Shown: piece after piece, positions 42,911 to 50,087 of the stretch
Layout: each line of letters opens with the position of its first letter
Numbering within the stretch: the stretch's first letter is position 1
The notes under the pieces: model-generated
Seen by the model: the letters and a program-made list of their open reading frames with translations, nothing else
Told to the model about the DNA's origin: nothing
Database searches by the model: none
Source of the DNA: Streptomyces hoynatensis
Lineage (GTDB): Bacteria; Actinomycetota; Actinomycetes; Streptomycetales; Streptomycetaceae
DNA length: 64,000 bases
Direction of reading: 5' to 3'
Assembly: GCF_003626535.1 (NCBI RefSeq)
Contig: NZ_RBAL01000011.1
Location: 145,293 to 209,292, forward strand
Made by a program: the position numbers and the translations under genes

Positions 42911-44349
42911 GGCGCGTGACGGCATCGGCACCGACACCGGCATCGGCACCTGCATCGGGCGCCGGGGCGGGCGCGCTGCGCCTGACCTGGGTGCAGCCGG
43001 AGGACCTGGTGGGGCACGAGCTGCGGCAGGCGGCCCAGGACGGGCGGGACGCCGCCGGGGTGGAGCGCCGCTGGCGGGAGGCCGGCGGGCACCCGGCGCC
43101 CGACCGCGCCGGCGCCTCGCCCGCCGTGGCGACGCCTGAGCTGCGCCGGCTCGCCACCCGGCTCCTCGACGAACTCGCCGCGCTGGACTCGCCGTTGGCG
43201 GGGCGGGAGCCCACCGGGCTGGCCGCGGTGAAGGCCGCGTGCCCCGACTGGCCCGCGCCCGGCGGGCCCGGCGTGCCGCGGGACGCCGCGCTGCTGCGGC
43301 GGCTGCACGCCGCCTGGCTGGGGCGGGCCGCGGGCTGCGTGCTCGGCAAGCCGGTGGAGAAGCTGCCGCTCGACGGCATCCGTGCCCTGGCCCGCGCCAC
43401 CGGGAACTGGCCGCTCGACGGCTGGTTCACCGCGGTGGGGCTGCCGCCCGAGACGGCCGCGGCCCACCCGTGGAACCGCCGCTCCGCGGCCACCTCGCTG
43501 GCCGAGAACATCGACGGGGCCCCCGAGGACGACGACCTCAACTACCCGCTGCTCGGGCTGCTGTTGCTGCAGCGGTACGGGCCCGGGTTCACGACCGCCG
43601 ACGTGGCCTCGCTGTGGCTTGACGAGCTGCCGGCCGGCCGGACGTTCACCGCGGAGCGGGTCGCCTACCGCAACCTCCTGGCCGGCGTCGAGCCGCCGGA
43701 GACGGCCCGTTTCCGCAACCCGTTCCGGGAGTGGATCGGGGCGCTGATCCGGGCCGACGTCTTCGGCTGGATTCGGCCGGGCGACCCGGCCGCCGCGGCG
43801 GAGCTGGCCCACCGGGACGCGGTGCTCACGCACACGGCCAACGGCGTGTACGGCGCGATGTTCGCGGCGGCGGCGATCGCCGCGGCGGCCGGGGGCGGCG
43901 TGGACGTGCACGGCTGCCTGCGGGCGGGGCTGGCCGTGGTGCCGCCCGGCTCCCGGCTGGCCGCGGCGGTCAGGTTCGGCATCGAGGCGGCGCGCGCGGC
44001 CGGGCCGGGGGCGGCCGCCTTCGAGGCCGTCGTGGACCGGCTGCACGCGCGGTTCGCCGGGCACCACTGGGTGCACGTGCTGCCCAACGCGGCGCTGCTC
44101 GCCGCCGCGCTGACCCACGCGGACGGCGACTTCACCGCCTCGATCTGCCGGGTGGTCTCCGGCGGCTGGGACACCGACTCGAACGGGGCGACGGCCGGCT
44201 CCCTTGCCGGGCTGCTCGCCGGCTCGCCCGAGGCGATCCCCGCCCGGTGGACCGCCCCGCTGAAGAACCGCCTGTCGACCACGGTCGCGGGCTTCGACGG
44301 CGTCGGCTTCGACCGCCTCGCCACCCTCACCCTGGAGGCCGCCCGATGA
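42907..44349 (+). CDS. ADP-ribosylglycohydrolase family protein 4, long form
   Basis: A 480-residue family member. About 115 N-terminal residues (RLTWVQPEDLVGHELRQAAQ) form an extra helical region before the core HAAWLGRAAGCVLGKPVEKL. The metal motifs are GAPEDDDLNY and GGWDTDSNGATAGSLAGLL, both plausible. GTG 42907 overlaps the upstream stop as elsewhere in this operon; GTG 42916 is an alternative with a better spaced GGGGAG. The stop overlaps the ribokinase ATG, tying its product to ribose phosphorylation. Confidence 0.9.
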   Translation: MRRVTASAPTPASAPASGAGAGALRLTWVQPEDLVGHELRQAAQDGRDAAGVERRWREAGGHPAPDRAGASPAVATPELRRLATRLLDELAALDSPLAGREPTGLAAVKAACPDWPAPGGPGVPRDAALLRRLHAAWLGRAAGCVLGKPVEKLPLDGIRALARATGNWPLDGWFTAVGLPPETAAAHPWNRRSAATSLAENIDGAPEDDDLNYPLLGLLLLQRYGPGFTTADVASLWLDELPAGRTFTAERVAYRNLLAGVEPPETARFRNPFREWIGALIRADVFGWIRPGDPAAAAELAHRDAVLTHTANGVYGAMFAAAAIAAAAGGGVDVHGCLRAGLAVVPPGSRLAAAVRFGIEAARAAGPGAAAFEAVVDRLHARFAGHHWVHVLPNAALLAAALTHADGDFTASICRVVSGGWDTDSNGATAGSLAGLLAGSPEAIPARWTAPLKNRLSTTVAGFDGVGFDRLATLTLEAAR

Positions 44350-45269
44350 GCAGCAGCGCACCGGCCATCGCCGTGCTCGGCTCGACCAACATGGACCTGG
44401 TCGCCTACGTGCCGGCCGCGCCGCGCCGCGGGGAGACCGTCACCGGCAGGGAGTTCCGCACGGTGCCCGGCGGCAAGGGCACCAACCAGGCGATCGCCGC
44501 GGCCAGGGCGGGCGGCTCGGTCACGATGATCGGCGCGGTCGGCGAGGACGAGTTCGGGCCCAGGCTGCGGGCCGCGCTGGCCGGCTCGGGCGTGGACACG
44601 GCCGGGCTGCGCACGGTGCCGGGACCGAGCGGCACCGCGCACATCGTGGTGGACGACGAGGGCGGCAACGCGATCGTCGTGGTCCCCGGCGCCAACGGCA
44701 CGGTGACCGGCCTTGCCCCCGGGGACGAGGAGCGCATCGCCGCGGCCGGGGCGCTGCTGCTGCAGCTGGAGCTGCCGATGGCCGGCGTCGTCGCCGGGGC
44801 GCGGGCCGCCAGGTCCCGCGGCGTGCCCACGGTGCTCACCCCGGCGCCCGCGCGGGAGCTGCCGGGGGAACTCCTCTCCCACGTCGACCTGCTGGTGCCC
44901 AACGAGCACGAGGCCGCCGCCCTCACCGGCCACCGGGACGCGCGCCCGGCCGCCGAGGCGCTGCTGGAGCGGGTGCCCGAGGTCGTGATCACCCTGGGCG
45001 AGGCGGGCTGCCTGTACGCGGCGCGCGGCGCGCGGCCCCTGACCGTGCCGGCGCGGCGGGTGCGGGCGGTGGACACCACGGCCGCCGGGGACACCTTCGT
45101 GGGGGCGCTCGCGGTGGCGCGCGGGGAGGGCCGCGCGATGCCGGAGGCGCTGGCCTGGGCGGCGGCGGCCGCCGCCCTGTCCGTGCAGCGCCCGGGCGCC
45201 TCCTCCTCCATGCCACGGCGCGAGGAGATCGACGCCGTGTTCGTCAAGGACCTCCAGGAAGCACGATGA
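44346..45269 (+). CDS. rbsK: Ribokinase
   Basis: A 307-residue PfkB-family kinase of the ribokinase type. The substrate-binding start AVLGSTNMDLVAYVP and GGKGTNQAIAAARAGG are ribokinase-like, and the catalytic motif is DTTAAGDTFVGALAV. It would phosphorylate D-ribose, or a ribosyl product, to the 5-phosphate for entry to the pentose phosphate pathway. Its ATGA overlap with the fourth ADP-ribosylglycohydrolase gene is the main evidence that those enzymes release ribose. Another pentose or nucleoside substrate cannot be excluded. Confidence 0.9.
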   Translation: MSSSAPAIAVLGSTNMDLVAYVPAAPRRGETVTGREFRTVPGGKGTNQAIAAARAGGSVTMIGAVGEDEFGPRLRAALAGSGVDTAGLRTVPGPSGTAHIVVDDEGGNAIVVVPGANGTVTGLAPGDEERIAAAGALLLQLELPMAGVVAGARAARSRGVPTVLTPAPARELPGELLSHVDLLVPNEHEAAALTGHRDARPAAEALLERVPEVVITLGEAGCLYAARGARPLTVPARRVRAVDTTAAGDTFVGALAVARGEGRAMPEALAWAAAAAALSVQRPGASSSMPRREEIDAVFVKDLQEAR

Positions 45270-46546
45270 ACGAAGACACAGGGGCCACCGGGGCCGAGGA
45301 GACCCACGGGGCCGACGCGGCGAACGAGACCAACGGGACCGGGCCGCGGCCCCGGCCGGGGCAGGGGCCGCTGGCGGGGCTGCGGGTCATCGACCTGGCG
45401 ACGCTGTTCGCCGGGCCGCTGGCCGCCACGATGCTCGGCGACTTCGGCGCCGAGGTGATCAAGGTGGAGCACCCGGGGAAGCCGGACCCCTCCCGCGGCC
45501 ACGGCCCCGCCAAGGACGGGGTGGGCCTGTGGTGGAAGCTGCTCGGCCGCAACAAGCGGACGGTCACGATCGACCTGTCGCGGCCCGCGGGGCGGGATGT
45601 CCTGCTGCGGCTGGCCGCCGAAGCCGACGTCGTGATCGAGAACTTCAGGCCGGGCACGCTGGAGCGCTGGGGCCTGGGCTTCGAGGAGCTTTCCGCCGTC
45701 AATCCGCGGCTCGTGCTGGCCCGGGTCACCGGCTTCGGCCAGTTCGGGCCCTACGCCCGCAGGCCCGGGTTCGGGACGCTCGCCGAGGCGATGAGCGGCT
45801 TCGCGGCGATCACCGGGGAGCCGGACGGGCCGCCGACGCTGCCGCCCTTCGGGCTGGCCGACTCCATCGCGGCCCTGTCCACGGCCTACGCCGTGATGAC
45901 CGCGCTCGCCGGGCGGGAGGCCACCGGCCGCGGGCAGGTGGTGGACATGGCGATCATCGAGCCGATGCTGACGGTGCTCGGCCCGCACCCGCTGTGGTAC
46001 GACCAGCTGGGCTACGTGCAGCAGCGCACCGGGAACCGTTCCTCGAACAACGCGCCGCGCAACACCTACCGGACCGCCGACGGGAAGTGGGTGGCGGTGT
46101 CGACCTCGGCGCAGTCCGTCGCCGAGCGCGTGATGCGCCTGGTGGGGCGCCCCGAGGTGATCGGCGAGGAGTGGTTCGCCACGGGCGCGGGCCGGGCGGC
46201 GCACGCGGACGAGCTGGACGAGGCCGTCGGCTCGTGGATCGCGGCGCACCCGCGGGACGAGGTGGTGTCGGCCTTCGAGAAGGCGGAGGCGGCGATCGCC
46301 CCGGTCTACGACGTCAGGGACGTGCTGGCGGACGAGCAGTACCGGGCGCTCGGCTCGATCACCGAGGTCGAGGACGAGGAACTCGGCACGCTGCGCATGC
46401 AGAACGTCCTCTTCCGCCTGTCGGACACCCCGGGGGCGATCAGGTGGGCGGGGCGCCCGCACGGCGCGGACACCGACGCGGTCCTCGGGGGGCTCGGCAT
46501 GTCGGAGGCGGAGATCGCCGCGCTGCGGGCGGAGGGCGTGCTGTGA
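45266..46546 (+). CDS. CaiB/BaiF family (family III) CoA-transferase
   Basis: A 426-residue enzyme expected to transfer CoA between carboxylic acids. Family marks are GLRVIDLATLFAGPLAATML, LGDFGAEVIKVEHPG, LGRNKRTVTIDLSRPAGRDV, and GRGQVVDMAIIEPML. The last of these is the region that carries the acyl-forming acidic residue. The first 30 residues are a hydrophilic Gly/Thr/Glu tail. It is coupled by overlaps to ribokinase and to the CoA lyase, a pairing known from C4/C5 dicarboxylate pathways (malate, citramalate, itaconate). Here the acid may be the aglycone freed from the imported ribosyl compound; this is inference. Confidence 0.92.
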   Translation: MNEDTGATGAEETHGADAANETNGTGPRPRPGQGPLAGLRVIDLATLFAGPLAATMLGDFGAEVIKVEHPGKPDPSRGHGPAKDGVGLWWKLLGRNKRTVTIDLSRPAGRDVLLRLAAEADVVIENFRPGTLERWGLGFEELSAVNPRLVLARVTGFGQFGPYARRPGFGTLAEAMSGFAAITGEPDGPPTLPPFGLADSIAALSTAYAVMTALAGREATGRGQVVDMAIIEPMLTVLGPHPLWYDQLGYVQQRTGNRSSNNAPRNTYRTADGKWVAVSTSAQSVAERVMRLVGRPEVIGEEWFATGAGRAAHADELDEAVGSWIAAHPRDEVVSAFEKAEAAIAPVYDVRDVLADEQYRALGSITEVEDEELGTLRMQNVLFRLSDTPGAIRWAGRPHGADTDAVLGGLGMSEAEIAALRAEGVL

Positions 46547-47394
46547 ACGGGGTGCGGGCCGCGGAGAGCACGTACCTGACCTGGCTGTACGCGCCGGGCG
46601 ACCGGCCCGGGGTGGTGGCCAAGGCGCTGCGTTCCGGGGCGGATGTGGTGCTGGTGGACCTGGAGGACGCGGTGGCGCCCGAGCGGAAGTCCTATGCGCT
46701 GGACGCCACGGCGGAACTGCTCTCCTCGGTGCCGCCGGTGCCGGTGCACGTGCGGGTCAACGCGCTGACGGGCCCGCTGGCCGAGCGGGAGGTGCGGCGT
46801 CTGGCGCCGCTGCCCGGGCTGGACGGGCTGCGGCTGCCGAAGGTGAACGGGCCCGGGGACGTGGCGCGGGTCGTGGGCTGGGCCGGGGAGCGGGTGCCGC
46901 CGCTGTACCCGCTGCTGGAGAGCGCGTTGGGGGTGGAGCTGGCCTTCGCGGTGGCCACCGCGCATCCCGCGGTGGCCGGCATCGCGCTGGGCGAGGCGGA
47001 TCTGCGGGCGGATCTGGGCGTCAGCGACGGCAGCGGCCTGGCCTGGCCGCGCGGGCGGGCGGTGGTGGCGGCGCGGGCCGCGGGACTGGCGCCGCCGCCG
47101 CAGTCGGTGTACCCGGACGTCCGCGACACGGCGGGCCTGGCCCGTTCCTGCGCGCAGGGCCGCGCCCTCGGCTTTCTGGGCCGCACGGCGATCCACCCCA
47201 GGCAGCTGCCGGTGATCGAGGAGGCGTACCTGCCGACCGAGGCGGAGGTCGCACAGGCGGCCGAGGTGGTCAGGGCCGCGGTGACGGATGCGGGGGCGCT
47301 GGCCCTGCCGGACGGCAGGTTCGTGGACGCGGCCGTCGTCGCCGGCGCCCGCCGCACCCTGGCCCTGGCCGGGCGCCCGCGCCGGCAGGGCTGA
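46543..47394 (+). CDS. HpcH/HpaI-type CoA ester lyase (CitE-like)
   Basis: A 283-residue TIM-barrel lyase related to the citrate lyase beta subunit and malyl/citramalyl-CoA lyases. Motifs are LYAPGDRPGVVAKALRSGAD, VDLEDAVAPERK, LRLPKVNG, PLLESALGVELAF and ALGEADLRADLGV, which carry the Mg-binding Glu and Asp. It would cleave a 3-hydroxyacyl-CoA produced from the CoA-transferase product. The GTG start overlaps the upstream stop. It ends the operon; 27 bases later a convergent gene begins its 3' end. Confidence 0.92.
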   Translation: MNGVRAAESTYLTWLYAPGDRPGVVAKALRSGADVVLVDLEDAVAPERKSYALDATAELLSSVPPVPVHVRVNALTGPLAEREVRRLAPLPGLDGLRLPKVNGPGDVARVVGWAGERVPPLYPLLESALGVELAFAVATAHPAVAGIALGEADLRADLGVSDGSGLAWPRGRAVVAARAAGLAPPPQSVYPDVRDTAGLARSCAQGRALGFLGRTAIHPRQLPVIEEAYLPTEAEVAQAAEVVRAAVTDAGALALPDGRFVDAAVVAGARRTLALAGRPRRQG

Positions 47395-47421
47395 GGCACG
47401 GGCAAGGCTGAGGGACGCGGC

Positions 47422-48171
47422 TCAGCGCTGCGTGGCCAGCCACTGCTCGAAGGTGGTGGGCGCGATCCTGGCGTCCGGCCCGGGCAGCAGCACCTCGCCG
47501 GCCATCGAGGAGTCGAACAGGCCGGACCAGGTCGGCACGAGCCGCACGGTGCGGCCGCGCGCCTCGTTGGTGCGCCGGGCCATGTCCACCAGGTCCTGCG
47601 GCTCGGGTCCCGCGAGGTCGCGGTGGCGTCCCTGCGGCGCGCCGGCGGCGATCTCGGCGAGCACCTCGGCCACGTCCCCGGGCGCGACCGGCTGCACCAG
47701 CAGGGGGGCGATGGTGGCCACTCCCTCGTGCTCGGTCCAGCCGGTCACCATGGCGGCGAAGTCGTGGAACTGGGTGGCCGGGAGGATCGTCCAGGGCAGC
47801 GGGCCCTGGGTCACCAGGCGTTCCTGCTCGCGCTTGCCCGCGTAGTGGGCGTTGCCTTCGGCGCGGTGCACCCCGGCGATGGAGAGCAGGACGTGGTGGC
47901 GGACGCCGGCCCGCTCCCCGGCGGCGAGCAGGTTGCCGGTGGTGGTGCGGAACCAGGAGACCGCCTCCTCCCGGTCGGTGGCCGTGCTGTTGGTGGCGTC
48001 GACGACGGCCTCGACCCCGGCCAGGGCCGCGTCCAGGCCCTCGCCGCTGGTCAGGTCCACGCCGAGGGAGCGGCTGATGCGTACGACCTGGTGCCCGGCC
48101 CGTTCCAGGGCGGCGACGGTGAGGGCCCCGATGTTCCCGGTCGCTCCGGCGACGGCGATCCGCATGGTCAT
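47422..48171 (-). CDS. NmrA-like NAD(P)-binding protein
   Basis: A 249-residue Rossmann-fold protein. The dinucleotide motif is IAVAGATGNIGALTVAALER, and YAGKREQERLV retains the Tyr-x-x-x-Lys spacing of short-chain dehydrogenases only partly, so it may be a redox sensor rather than an enzyme. ATG 48171, with GAGGAGA seven bases before, is used; ATG 48165 is possible. It is divergent from the Rrf2 regulator across 87 bases, an arrangement seen in redox- or electrophile-responsive pairs. It converges on the CoA lyase gene. Confidence 0.9.
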   Translation of the reverse strand: MTMRIAVAGATGNIGALTVAALERAGHQVVRISRSLGVDLTSGEGLDAALAGVEAVVDATNSTATDREEAVSWFRTTTGNLLAAGERAGVRHHVLLSIAGVHRAEGNAHYAGKREQERLVTQGPLPWTILPATQFHDFAAMVTGWTEHEGVATIAPLLVQPVAPGDVAEVLAEIAAGAPQGRHRDLAGPEPQDLVDMARRTNEARGRTVRLVPTWSGLFDSSMAGEVLLPGPDARIAPTTFEQWLATQR

Positions 48172-48244
48172 GGCGTTTTCTCCTCTGTCTGCCTTGCTGC
48201 CCACACAGCATATTAAGGACTCAATGGATCCGCAATCTCTTGGA

Positions 48245-48250
48245 TAGAAT
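48245..48250 (+). promoter_or_regulatory. -10 element of the Rrf2 gene (possible leaderless transcript)
   Basis: TAGAAT lies nine bases before ATG 48259, so transcription could start at or next to the start codon. The 87-base divergent region is unusually AT-rich for this window and likely holds the Rrf2 operator. Confidence 0.45.
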
Positions 48251-48258
48251 CGGTGACC

Positions 48259-48744
48259 ATGAAGCTGCCTGTGAGTACGGAATGGCTGTTGCACTGCGCC
48301 GCCTCGCTGGCGCAACTCGAGGCAGGGGCCACCGCCTCGGCGGCACAGCTCGCCCAGTACTTCGACCTGCCCGCGCCCTACCTGGCCAAGCAGTTGCAGG
48401 CGCTGGTCCGGGCCGGGGTGCTGACCGCGACGACGGGCCCGCGCGGCGGGTTCCGGCTGGCCAGGCCCACGGCCGAGATCACGCTGCTGCAGATAGTGGA
48501 GGCGGTCGACGGCGTGTCCTCCCCCTACGAGTGCCGCGAGATCCGCCGGCAGGGCCGGGGCGCGCTGCCGCCCGAGGAGTGCCGCACGCCCTGTCTCCTG
48601 GCGCAGAAGATGGCGGAGGCGCACGAGGCCTGGCGCAGCAGCCTGGCCGCGACCTCCCTGGCCGACATCCTCGCCGCGCTCCCCGGCTGGGCCCCCTCCC
48701 GCACCCGGCGGCTCCTGGCCAACACCGCCCAGGACCGGCCCTGA
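48259..48744 (+). CDS. Rrf2-family transcriptional regulator
   Basis: A 161-residue regulator. The winged HTH region includes TASAAQLAQYFDLPAPYLAK and GGFRLARPTAEITLLQIVEA. Later CREIRRQ and EECRTPCLLAQ carry three Cys, a candidate iron-sulphur or thiol sensor as in NsrR/IscR, though the spacing is not the canonical one. ATG 48259 is chosen because the -10 box is so close; GTG 48253 is also in frame. It probably regulates the divergent NmrA-like gene. A 16-bp hairpin follows the stop. Confidence 0.9.
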   Translation: MKLPVSTEWLLHCAASLAQLEAGATASAAQLAQYFDLPAPYLAKQLQALVRAGVLTATTGPRGGFRLARPTAEITLLQIVEAVDGVSSPYECREIRRQGRGALPPEECRTPCLLAQKMAEAHEAWRSSLAATSLADILAALPGWAPSRTRRLLANTAQDRP

Positions 48745-48752
48745 CCGGGCCC

Positions 48753-48796
48753 GCCCGCCCTCGGCCGGGCCCGCCCGCGACCGGCCGAGGGCGGGC
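48753..48796 (+). terminator. Strong hairpin terminator after the Rrf2 gene
   Basis: A perfect 16-bp stem GCCCGCCCTCGGCCGG/CCGGCCGAGGGCGGGC with a 12-base loop begins nine bases after the stop. It is the longest perfect hairpin I noticed in the window. Confidence 0.7.
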
Positions 48797-48877
48797 GCCC
48801 CGCCGCCCCCGCCGCGCCCGGCACTCCCTCAACTCGCGGTAATCACGGGCGAGTCGAGGAGAGCGGGGCGGGCTGAG

Positions 48878-48883
48878 TAGGTT
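48878..48883 (+). promoter_or_regulatory. -10 element TAGGTT (leaderless start)
   Basis: TAGGTT seven bases before ATG 48891 matches the Streptomyces housekeeping -10 consensus and would start the transcript about at the ATG. No ribosome-binding sequence lies between them, consistent with a leaderless message. Confidence 0.6.
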
Positions 48884-48890
48884 GTGCGGC

Positions 48891-49619
48891 ATGACTGTCG
48901 ACGACAGCCTCTCGCGAGGCATCGGCCCCGTGGCGATGACCGTCCTGCCGCAGGCGGCGGCGGACGACGACGAGCGCGCCGCCGCCCACTGGAGCGGGCA
49001 ACTGGCCACCTTCGGCCTGCTGGAGGCGGCCGAACGCCACTTCCGCCCGGCCGCCGAGGAGGGCGACCTCACCGCGGTCAAGTGCCTGGTGTGGCTGGCC
49101 CGCCAGGACGGCAGGGAGCGGGAGGCGCACTCCTGGCTGGAGCGCGCCGCCGGGGCCGGGGACGCCTGGGCGATGTACGAGCTGGGGGTGTCCCTGCCGC
49201 GCCCGGAGGGCCTGGAGGAGGCGCAGCGGTGGTTCCGGCGCGCCGCGGAGGCGGGCCACGCCCTGGCGATGAACGACCTGGCCGCGCTCCTGGCCCGGGC
49301 CGGCCGGCGCGAGGAGGCGAAGGACTGGTACCTGCGGGCCGCCGAGGCCGGGGTGACCACCGCGATGAACAACCTCGCCATCCAGCACGTGCTCGGGGGC
49401 GACCGGGCGGAGGCCGGGCGGTGGTTCGAGCGGGCGGCCCGGGCCGGGCACGTCGACGCGATGGCCAATCTGGGGCGCCTGCGGCTGGAGGCGGGCGAGG
49501 AGCGGGAGGCCGCCTCCTGGCTCGGGGCCGCCGCCCGGGCCGGCCACCAGGGCGCCGCGGGGCTGCTGGCGGAACTGCCGGGGGCGGCGGAGGCGGCCGG
49601 GGAGGCGGGCCTGCCGTGA
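48891..49619 (+). CDS. Sel1/TPR-like repeat protein
   Basis: A 242-residue protein of at least four Sel1-like helical repeats: REREAHSWLERAAGAGDAWA, EEAQRWFRRAAEAGHALAMN, EEAKDWYLRAAEAGVTTAMN and AEAGRWFERAARAGHVDAMA. These build a solenoid for protein-protein contacts. No signal peptide or membrane segment is seen. ATG 48891 is chosen from the leaderless promoter rather than an upstream TTG. It is coupled by GTGA overlap to the next small gene, which may encode its partner. Confidence 0.88.
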   Translation: MTVDDSLSRGIGPVAMTVLPQAAADDDERAAAHWSGQLATFGLLEAAERHFRPAAEEGDLTAVKCLVWLARQDGREREAHSWLERAAGAGDAWAMYELGVSLPRPEGLEEAQRWFRRAAEAGHALAMNDLAALLARAGRREEAKDWYLRAAEAGVTTAMNNLAIQHVLGGDRAEAGRWFERAARAGHVDAMANLGRLRLEAGEEREAASWLGAAARAGHQGAAGLLAELPGAAEAAGEAGLP

Positions 49620-49975
49620 GGGTCCGCGTGGACCGCAGCAGCGTCGCCATGGGGGACGACGCCCTGCCGCACGCCGAGACCCTGGACGTGCCGCCCGGCG
49701 CCTCGCTGGCCGAGGTCGTCGACGGGATCGTGGCGGGCCACTTCCTGGCCACGATCGCCGGCGGGCGCGCCACCTGGGTGCTGGTGGCCGACCGCCCGCT
49801 GGCGGTGCTGGCGCAGCAGTGGGACGAGCCGCGTTACCTCGTGGACGCCGCGCGGCCGATCGGCTCGTTCGCCGCCGCGGACGGGGAGGTTTCCCTGCTG
49901 TTCCGGTACTGGAAGCAGCGCGACCCCGCGCACGTCTTCGCGGAACTCGCCGCCGGGCGCACGCCCGCGCGCTGA
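49616..49975 (+). CDS. Hypothetical protein (119 aa)
   Basis: No family is recognised. The GTG start overlaps the stop of the Sel1-repeat gene. The protein is soluble, with alternating strands and helices: VRVDRSSVAMGDDALPHAET, then ASLAEVVDGIVAGHFLATIA, ATWVLVADRPLAVLAQQWDE and LLFRYWKQRDPAHVFAELAA. Third-position GC is high through the whole frame and coupling supports that it is real. It converges on the polyketide synthase gene. Confidence 0.75.
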   Translation: MRVRVDRSSVAMGDDALPHAETLDVPPGASLAEVVDGIVAGHFLATIAGGRATWVLVADRPLAVLAQQWDEPRYLVDAARPIGSFAAADGEVSLLFRYWKQRDPAHVFAELAAGRTPAR

Positions 49976-50024
49976 GCCGGGTCCTGGCCGGGGAGCCGGG
50001 CCGCCCGCCCGCCGCGGCGGCCCG

Positions 50025-50057
50025 CCCGCCGCCGCCCGATGCGGGGACGGCGGCGGG
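50025..50057. terminator. Hairpin between convergent genes at the PKS 3' end
   Basis: A 10-bp stem CCCGCCGCCG/CGGCGGCGGG with a 13-base loop; a second 8-bp hairpin (GGGCCGCC/GGCGGCCC) is at 49998-50023. Together they separate the PKS gene from the unrelated genes on its left and may mark the cluster border. Confidence 0.5.
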
Positions 50058-50087
50058 TGGGCGCGCGGCGCCTCGCCCCGGGGCCGG

